Assembly (NCBI RefSeq): GCF_030164465.1
Contig: NZ_JASNJE010000020.1
Coordinates: 19,381-83,380, forward strand
DNA length: 64,000 nt
Direction of reading: 5' to 3'
Origin: Sedimentitalea xiamensis
GTDB taxonomy: Bacteria; Pseudomonadota; Alphaproteobacteria; Rhodobacterales; Rhodobacteraceae
The translations under genes and the position numbers were made by a program. Below the pieces are notes generated by a model. The model was not told where the DNA came from. It did no database searches and saw only the letters and a program-made list of their open reading frames with translations. Shown here one piece after another: positions 58,507 to 64,000 of the stretch. Every line of letters starts with the position of its first letter. Within the stretch, counting starts at the first letter, position 1.

Positions 58507-60537
58507 TTAATCTGCGAATTCCGTGGCGGGACCGTGGCTCCGGGTCCGGCGCGCGACAGCCAGGGGAAGGATCGCCAAAGCGATACCAGCGCCGGTCACG
58601 GCCAGATGGAGCAACCCGAAGGCATCTCCGGTAGGCGCAGCGATCAACATGCCCGCCGCGAAAAGCAGGACCCGGAGAGCGACTCCCCTTGCCCCACCCG
58701 GCAGCGCACCAAAGAAGCTGACATATCCTTGCAAAGCCGCAGATATCAGCCAAATGCCGATCAAAGCCCCGACAAATACGATTGCCGTTTCGGAAAGCGG
58801 TCCTTCACCGATCAGAGCGGGGTTCATCACGAAGAAGAACGGCACAATATAGATGACCCCACCCAGCCGCATCGCCTCGACACCCGTCCGCATTGGCGAC
58901 GCGCCCGCCAACGATGCCGCGCCGAAAGCCCCGATCGCCACCGGCGGTGTGATAAAGCTCACCATTCCCCAGTAGAGGATGAACAGGTGTACGGCCAATT
59001 CGTTCAGGCCGGCCTGTACCAATGTCGGCGCCAGCACCACCGCCAGGAAGATGTAGCAAGCCGTTACGGGCATTCCCATGCCAAAGACGAAACTGGTGAT
59101 TGCGCCCATGATCAACAAGACAAACACGTTGTCCCCCGCCATGAATATCAGTTCGGTGGCCAATGGTCCGGTCAGCCCTGTGGCCTGGAACGACCCGACG
59201 ATGATTCCGATGCCGAGAACGATCGCGGTCAACTCGGCCAACGTGCGACCTACCGAGACAACCATGTCCATGAATGCACTTCGCGAAAACCGGTCGCGTC
59301 GGGAAAACTGGTTGATCACCAACAGGAGAACGATCGCGTAGAACGGCGCAGTGGTTTCCCAGCGGAACGCCACCATAAGGAATATCAATACGGCAAAGAC
59401 GAAGACATATTGCCAGCCGTCTCGAATGGTTTCCCGAAGACCGGGGAGGCCATTTCGGGGCAGGCCCCTCAGGCCATTGCGCGCAGCGTAAGCGTCGATC
59501 TGGACGAACAGGCCGAAGTAATACAGAATCGACGGCACTGCCGCAGCCATCATGATGTCGACATACGGTCGCGACAGCCATGCCGCCATGACAAAGGCCG
59601 TGGCGCCCATGATCGGGGGCATCAAGACACCTCCCGTCGAGGCGCAGGCCTCGGTTGCCGCAGCATAGCGCGCCGAAAACCCCGTGCGTTTCATAGCCGG
59701 AATGGAAACCGCACCGGTGGTCAGCACATTCGAGATCACCGAACCGGACATCGACCCCATGAAGCCTGATGCAAAGATCGCGACCTTGGCGGCACCACCG
59801 CGAAACTGGCCGACAAGCGCCAACGCGAGGTTGTTGAAGAACTTGCCACCGCCGGTGAACTGCAGAATCGCGCCGAACAGAACGAAGCCAATGACCAGAT
59901 TTCCGAACGCGTTCATCGGAATGCCGAAAGACGCCTCGGACGAGATCATGAAATAGGGGACGACGTCCAGAAACGGGCTCTGAAACCCGGAAAGCGGGTC
60001 GGGCATCGAGCCGGCGAACGTAGGATACAACGAAAAGGTCGCGACGATCCCGAACAGCACCCAGCCGCCCGCGCGTCGCGTTGCCTCCAGGATCAGAGCA
60101 TAGAATGCGACCGAAAACACGACGGCCTGCCGGGGAGCTGCGTATTCCCAACCGCTATCAAGGCTCTCGCCGGCGGTCGCGGCAAAATAAACAGCGACGA
60201 TCAACGACCCCGCTGCCAGCACCCAATCGTACCACGGTGCGTCGGCGGAAGCCTTGCCATCGACGCGAAAGCAGACAAATGCAACGGACAGAAACAGACC
60301 CGCCAAAATATACAGGTACTGGCCCTCAAGCATGGTGTAGTTGCCGAGCCGCATGTTGAACAGCTGATTCACCGACGCCAGAATTGCCGCAAAAGTCGCG
60401 GCAATGACGTACCATCGTGTCGCGCCGTGCAAGCGCAGTTTGCTGACCGACAATTCCGCTTCGAGCGCATCGTTGCGCCTGTCAGCGGGAAACGTTGCCG
60501 CGCACTCAGGCGCGGATTTCTGTATCGATTGGGTCAT
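58507..60537 (-). CDS. TRAP transporter fused permease (DctQM, TAXI type)
   Basis: This 676-aa inner-membrane protein has about 16-18 hydrophobic segments. The N-terminal third corresponds to the small-subunit part, and the rest is DctM-like (GSVISNVLTTGAVSIPAMKR; ACASTGGVLMPPIMGATAFV; GMGMPVTACYIFLAVVLAP; WGMVSFITPPVAIGAFGAA). Fused permeases of this kind work with TAXI-type binding proteins, one of which is encoded immediately upstream. It imports the substrate of the operon, presumably an organic acid. Confidence 0.92.
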   Translation of the reverse strand: MTQSIQKSAPECAATFPADRRNDALEAELSVSKLRLHGATRWYVIAATFAAILASVNQLFNMRLGNYTMLEGQYLYILAGLFLSVAFVCFRVDGKASADAPWYDWVLAAGSLIVAVYFAATAGESLDSGWEYAAPRQAVVFSVAFYALILEATRRAGGWVLFGIVATFSLYPTFAGSMPDPLSGFQSPFLDVVPYFMISSEASFGIPMNAFGNLVIGFVLFGAILQFTGGGKFFNNLALALVGQFRGGAAKVAIFASGFMGSMSGSVISNVLTTGAVSIPAMKRTGFSARYAAATEACASTGGVLMPPIMGATAFVMAAWLSRPYVDIMMAAAVPSILYYFGLFVQIDAYAARNGLRGLPRNGLPGLRETIRDGWQYVFVFAVLIFLMVAFRWETTAPFYAIVLLLVINQFSRRDRFSRSAFMDMVVSVGRTLAELTAIVLGIGIIVGSFQATGLTGPLATELIFMAGDNVFVLLIMGAITSFVFGMGMPVTACYIFLAVVLAPTLVQAGLNELAVHLFILYWGMVSFITPPVAIGAFGAASLAGASPMRTGVEAMRLGGVIYIVPFFFVMNPALIGEGPLSETAIVFVGALIGIWLISAALQGYVSFFGALPGGARGVALRVLLFAAGMLIAAPTGDAFGLLHLAVTGAGIALAILPLAVARRTRSHGPATEFAD

Positions 60538-60599
60538 CTGGAATGTTCCGGCCTGAGGAGAAGTTCGGAGGCCAGAGGCCTCCGAAACGATAGGTTGGC

Positions 60600-61763
60600 T
60601 TAGTAGAAAACCGGGAAGCCCGCAGCGACAAGCGCTTCGCGCCGCCGCTCGGCCCAGGTCTCATCCCAGTTTTCCGGGTTCTCGGCCTCAAGCCCCTGCC
60701 AAGCGGTGTCGAGCACTTGCTGACGCTCTATCATCCGGGCGTTGTGGGCGTCATGCGCTTCAGTCCAGACGCCGACCTCGCGGAAGTACCGGATTGCACC
60801 TTCGTGATAGGGCACAACCCATTCCAGGGCCTGATGATCCAGCGACCATCCATCAATGCCCGGCGAGGTGCCGTTGTAGTTGTCGTAGAGCTCAAACATC
60901 GCCTTGGTTACGCCGTAAACCAGATCGGGGTCACGGTCTGCCAACGTCATAAGCACCGGAAAGGCGTAACCTGCCGTCGGGACACCGTCGGTGCCGTCTA
61001 TCGTGGCACCCACCTTGGCGACCATCGGTGCAAAAAACGGGGCGACGTCCCGCATCCGGGCCAGGCCTTCGGCGTTGTCAGGGTCAATTTCCGGCCAGAA
61101 CAGACCGCGCGGACCGCTGGCGGCCTCGTATCCCTTGCCCGAGCTGGTCGAGGCGATGGCCGCGTCCACGCTGCCGTCCACCATCCCTTTCCAGGACGCG
61201 CCGAACCCGCCGAACTCTACCAGTTCGACATCATCCGCGGTCAGACCCGCGTAGGCCAGATAGGCCTCGGCATTGACATTCATGGAGGGCGCGCCCTTCA
61301 GCCAGGCGACGCGCTTGCCCTTCAGATCGGCGTAGGTGAAGCCTTCGCAATTTGGTTTGCCCACCTGCTCACAGACTTCAGCCGCAACACCCAGGGAAAT
61401 CCCGACTGTACCGCTGTTGTTCGAAGCAAGGGCCCGGATCGGCATCGGGCCCCAGGATTTGGCGCCAAACTGGTAAACGCCTTCCTGTGCCATGAACGTG
61501 CCGCCAACGCCGTTCATCGAGAAATCGACCTTCCCTTGTCGCAGCGGCTCAGTCCTGGCCACGTCGTTCTTTGCCGGCAGAATGCGCAGGTTGACGCCCC
61601 GATGGTCCTGCAAGGCTGCACCAATGGCGACGGATTGATTGTATCCGGACGAGCCCGTGCCATAGGATGTAATCGCCAGCTGCTGTGGCAATGTGGACTC
61701 CGTCGCAAGGGCAGCAGTCGCAGTGACGCAGGCCAAAGTCATCCCAGTTGCAAAAAATCGCAT
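60600..61763 (-). CDS. TAXI-family TRAP transporter solute-binding protein
   Basis: This 387-aa periplasmic protein has a signal peptide (MRFFATGMTLACVTATAALA) and TAXI features: ITSYGTGSSGYNQSVAIGAA, AKNDVARTEPLRQGKVDFSM, DLKGKRVAWLKGAPSMNVNA, GMVDGSVDAAIASTSSGKGY and PTAGYAFPVLMTLADRDPDL. It binds the substrate for the fused permease 62 nt downstream. The ligand cannot be read from sequence; its gene neighbours suggest a branched hydroxy or oxo acid (inference). Confidence 0.92.
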   Translation of the reverse strand: MRFFATGMTLACVTATAALATESTLPQQLAITSYGTGSSGYNQSVAIGAALQDHRGVNLRILPAKNDVARTEPLRQGKVDFSMNGVGGTFMAQEGVYQFGAKSWGPMPIRALASNNSGTVGISLGVAAEVCEQVGKPNCEGFTYADLKGKRVAWLKGAPSMNVNAEAYLAYAGLTADDVELVEFGGFGASWKGMVDGSVDAAIASTSSGKGYEAASGPRGLFWPEIDPDNAEGLARMRDVAPFFAPMVAKVGATIDGTDGVPTAGYAFPVLMTLADRDPDLVYGVTKAMFELYDNYNGTSPGIDGWSLDHQALEWVVPYHEGAIRYFREVGVWTEAHDAHNARMIERQQVLDTAWQGLEAENPENWDETWAERRREALVAAGFPVFY

Positions 61764-61846
61764 CTTTTCCTCCCAATCATGGTTTTTCAGATTCTCTTCA
61801 AGGAAGGTCCGCCTCTCCTCCGAGCCGGTCCTCCTTCATGCGCACA

Positions 61847-62836
61847 TCAAGCCGAAAAGCGTCCGAGACGCTCGTAAAGCTTGCGTTCTTCAATCGTCAT
61901 GGGATCGTTTGCGATCTCTTCCTGCGCAGTCTTCAGCGCGGTCATGCCATTGGCCTGAACGTCTGTCCATTCCCGTGCAAAGCTGCCATCCCGAATGCGC
62001 TCGACGATCCCGCGCAGATGATCCTTATGAGCCTCTTCCTGCTCGGGCTTTCCACGCGCATAAACCAATTGACCGTATTCGCTCGTGCGCGAGTGCAGCT
62101 TCAGTTGTCCGAACAGCCCGTGATCAACGTAGTATTGCCCGATCTCGCGGACCTCGCCCGAGGCATACATCTCCAGCATTGCGGCTTCCGGGCTGCATCC
62201 GGCCTCGGTCAGAACCTCGATCGCGCGCCGTATGGCGTGAAGCGATCCGAACTGCTCATGGAAAAGGTCCACGATGGTCTCTTCTTCAAAGCTGGACTCG
62301 ATTACGCCCATCTTGGTGGACCCGATTGCCCGGGACAGTGCCAGCATGATGTTCTGAGCTTTGCCGTCTGCGTCCTGATGAACGGCAACAAGGCTGGGAA
62401 AGCCGGTGCCCGCAAGAACCGTGTCGCGTACCCCCTGACCGACCATGCGCGGGGCAATCATGATGACGTTCAGCTCCAAAGCCGGTTGAATGTATTTGAA
62501 GTGAATGTTGTAGCCGCTGGCGAATACCAGGGTATCTCCAGGTTTGAGGCCAGGCTCGAGGCTTTCCTTGTAGATCTGCGGCATGACTTCGTCGGGCACC
62601 AGAATGAACAGGACATCCGCTTTCGCAGCAGCCTCTGCCAGGGGCAGGGTCTCAAAGCCGTCTTCCTCGGATTTCTTGGCCGACTCATCGCTGCGGGAGC
62701 CCACCACAACCTCGAGTCCCGCATCCCGCATGTTCAGCGCCTGGCTTCGCCCCTGATTGCCGTAGCCGAAGATCCCGATCGTCTTCCCCTGCAGCCATTT
62801 CAGATCTGCGTCGTCATCGAAGTACCACTTGGTCAT
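61847..62836 (-). CDS. ilvC: Ketol-acid reductoisomerase paralogue in a catabolic operon
   Basis: This is a 329-aa class I KARI-type protein. Its cofactor fold is TIGIFGYGNQGRSQALNMRD with an NADPH-type loop GSRSDESAKK, followed by IAPRMVGQGVRDTVLAGTGF. The C-terminal knotted domain carries the Mg-ligand region EEETIVDLFHEQFGSLHAIR and SPEAAMLEMYASGEVREIGQ. The usual GSQGHAHA is replaced by GNQGRSQA, so it is diverged from biosynthetic IlvC. It is the first gene of the island operon, 18 nt downstream of the palindromic operator. It may reduce, isomerise or oxidise a substrate taken up by the TRAP system. Confidence 0.88.
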   Translation of the reverse strand: MTKWYFDDDADLKWLQGKTIGIFGYGNQGRSQALNMRDAGLEVVVGSRSDESAKKSEEDGFETLPLAEAAAKADVLFILVPDEVMPQIYKESLEPGLKPGDTLVFASGYNIHFKYIQPALELNVIMIAPRMVGQGVRDTVLAGTGFPSLVAVHQDADGKAQNIMLALSRAIGSTKMGVIESSFEEETIVDLFHEQFGSLHAIRRAIEVLTEAGCSPEAAMLEMYASGEVREIGQYYVDHGLFGQLKLHSRTSEYGQLVYARGKPEQEEAHKDHLRGIVERIRDGSFAREWTDVQANGMTALKTAQEEIANDPMTIEERKLYERLGRFSA

Positions 62837-62853
62837 TTTCTGTGATTCCCTTT

Positions 62854-62875
62854 GAAATCTGATATTTCAGATTTC
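62854..62875. promoter_or_regulatory. Palindromic operator between the GntR gene and the KARI operon
   Basis: GAAATCTGA-TATT-TCAGATTTC is a perfect inverted repeat with 9-bp arms and a 4-bp spacer. It lies 18 nt upstream of the KARI start and 85 nt upstream of the divergent GntR gene. This is a very likely binding site of that FCD-type regulator, positioned to repress the operon. Confidence 0.75.
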
Positions 62876-62960
62876 TTAGGCTTTCCAACTCTCGACAGTC
62901 AAGCTAAACTTTCAGTCACCGTGACACTTTGGTCGGGGAACGGCGGAGATTGGAGCTAGA

Positions 62961-63644
62961 ATGCAGAGCATTTCGGGGCTGAGAATCGAAAGTAGCTCAA
63001 TCCGAAATCAGGCCTATGAACGCCTGTTGGAGCTTATTCTGAATGGAACTCTTCCCCCGGGCGCCAGGCTTGATCTGACACAGTTGTCCACTGACATGGG
63101 TGTCAGCAAGACGCCGGTGAAAGAAGCCATTCAACGTCTCATTGAAATTGGGATGATCGAGGTCAAGCCGCGCAGCGGCACATTTGTCAGCACCATAGAC
63201 CCAGGAAGAACAGTCCAGAATTTCCGGTTCCGTCTCGCTCTGGAGATTGGGTGCGGGCAGGAGATCGTCGAACGGATTGACGAAGTAACCATGACCGAAC
63301 TGCGTTCGATAAACGGCGAGATGCGGCGCTTGGGAGAACGGGCAGACAACGACGAGATGATCAGGAGGTTCCTGCCGTTAGACGCCCAGTTCCATAACCG
63401 GATCATTGACCTGATGAACAACGAAGTGATTTCGGACCGATACCGCCAGACCGGGGTTCTCTTGCAGGTCATGCGGCTAAAGAACCGTCATACCCGTCAC
63501 CGATACCTTGAGGTCGTGAAAGAGCACGATGCGATTTTGCGTTCCCTGGAAAATACGGACACTGAGAGGTTTCGCTGCGCTTGCCGTCGGCACGTTGAAG
63601 CCGCAATTCAGCGTTTCACGGCACATGACGGCATCACCAACTGA
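62961..63644 (+). CDS. GntR-family (FCD) transcriptional regulator
   Basis: This 227-aa regulator has an N-terminal winged helix (QAYERLLELILNGTLPPGAR; LTQLSTDMGVSKTPVKEAIQ; IEVKPRSGTFVSTID) and a C-terminal FCD domain with the metal/ligand His pattern (PLDAQFHNRIIDLMNNEV; TRHRYLEVVKEHDAIL; RRHVEAAIQ). It is divergent from the KARI-TRAP-CoA-transferase operon and is its likely repressor, responding to a small carboxylate. GGAG lies 4 nt before the ATG. Base composition is clearly lower in GC than the cob or ebo regions. Confidence 0.9.
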   Translation: MQSISGLRIESSSIRNQAYERLLELILNGTLPPGARLDLTQLSTDMGVSKTPVKEAIQRLIEIGMIEVKPRSGTFVSTIDPGRTVQNFRFRLALEIGCGQEIVERIDEVTMTELRSINGEMRRLGERADNDEMIRRFLPLDAQFHNRIIDLMNNEVISDRYRQTGVLLQVMRLKNRHTRHRYLEVVKEHDAILRSLENTDTERFRCACRRHVEAAIQRFTAHDGITN

Positions 63645-63962
63645 AAATTGGCGTTGGTGTTTAGGGTCATTCAGGACGGCTCCGAGGTCGCCTCGGTCGA
63701 GCGCCTTTGGATGGTCGGGCTGAAACTCTGGGACCATCGCGACGCTTTCGAGCAGATGCGCGATCTGGCCCTGGATCATTTCTCGGCCGCCACCGGTTCG
63801 CCCTGGTTGCCCTGCACCGGATCCAAGAGGCGTTGTTGCACAAAGCCCGAACGGGATTCACATCACGAATCCTGTAGGTTAAAGCATTTCGGGGAAACCC
63901 TGAGTCGCTGGGGATTCCCTTGAGGGGTCGATTGTGATTCATCCTTTTCAGGAGGATGTTTC
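63645..63962. other. Stretch without a confident gene between the GntR gene and a transposase start
   Basis: A rightward frame (about 63648-63880; VIQDGSEVASVERLWMVGLK) and frames on the other strand are open, but none has a good ribosome-binding site or a recognised product. The sequence GCGTTGTTGCACAAAG at 63830-63845 resembles the terminal sequence of IS5-type elements, so the stretch is probably insertion-sequence debris. Confidence 0.4.
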
Positions 63963-64000
63963 ATGTCAGCACCACTGCCAGGCGCGCTTCGGACGCGGTT
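63963..64000 (+). mobile_element. Start of a probable IS630-type transposase gene, cut by the window end
   Basis: An AGGAGG box at 63952-63957 precedes an ATG at 63963. The first codons read MSAPLPGALRTR, like the start of helix-turn-helix transposases of the IS630 type (MSxPLxxxLRxR). Only 12 residues are visible. Inverted repeats could not be tested because the element runs off the window. Confidence 0.45.

Noticed and set aside
63648..63923. Open frame downstream of the GntR gene
   Set aside because: It has no ribosome-binding site and starts directly after the regulator stop; the sequence around it looks like insertion-sequence debris. It was kept only as a non-coding note.

Overview
The window looks like a chromosomal segment of a high-GC alphaproteobacterium, most likely of the Rhodobacteraceae/Roseobacter group. 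The reasons are very GC-rich third codon positions, a CobN/CobG-type aerobic cobalamin operon with cobE, cobF, cobW and DUF1636 genes, CbtAB cobalt uptake genes, an xdhABC-guaD purine module and many TRAP transporters. No rRNA, tRNA or CRISPR array was recognised. Everything is read by eye from sequence, without database searches.

Layout. (1) 0-2 kb: end of an ExbB-ExbD-ExbD-TonB energy-transduction operon. (2) 2-10.8 kb: purine catabolism, with a LysR regulator divergent from xdhA-xdhB-xdhC, an NCS2 purine permease and guanine deaminase; a perfect LysR-type palindrome lies between regulator and operon. (3) 10.9-21.2 kb: amine/amino-acid catabolism, with a DadA-like dehydrogenase, a LysR regulator, an AmaB-like aldehyde dehydrogenase, an AmaA-like FAD oxidase, and an opposing TRAP operon (dctP-dctQ-dctM-amidase-small membrane protein). 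(4) 21.4-23.6 kb: a periplasmic PQQ-type dehydrogenase of the HIPL kind with a diheme cytochrome c. (5) 23.9-31.9 kb: a complete ebo set (eboA, B, C, D, E, F) split into three transcription units, with a VTT/DedA membrane protein in the eboAB unit, an unknown 139-aa gene before eboF and a TMEM220-like gene beside eboD. Ebo genes are known from cyanobacteria, eustigmatophyte plastids and scattered bacteria and are implicated in making or exporting an unidentified small molecule. (6) 32-34.5 kb: pxpABC 5-oxoprolinase. (7) 34.5-35.2 kb: a scar with an internally deleted VOC protein, an SDR fragment and an IS21 transposase remnant.

(8) 35.3-53.2 kb: cobalamin locus. cobO-cobQ run leftward. A B12 riboswitch precedes the rightward operon DUF1636-cobW-cobN-cobG-cobH-cobI-cobJ-[cobK antisense]-cobL-cobE-cobM-cobB-delta cobA-cobF-DUF1636, in which cobA has lost its catalytic middle. 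Opposite lies a second B12 riboswitch controlling cbtB-cbtA and a His-rich exported protein, presumably for cobalt supply.

(9) 53.4-63.6 kb: a lower-GC catabolic island with a divergent GntR/FCD regulator and a leftward operon: ketol-acid reductoisomerase paralogue, TAXI-type TRAP binding protein and fused permease, CoA-transferase A/B, CaiB-type CoA-transferase, acetolactate-synthase-like TPP enzyme and a peroxidase-related (AhpD-like) protein. A 9-bp-arm palindrome between regulator and operon is the likely operator. The window ends in what looks like the start of an IS630-type transposase.

The most interesting items are the rearranged ebo cluster with its unusual partners, the apparently degradative operon built from branched-chain biosynthesis-type enzymes (KARI plus TPP enzyme), the deleted cobA inside an otherwise intact cob operon, and the HIPL dehydrogenase/diheme cytochrome pair.
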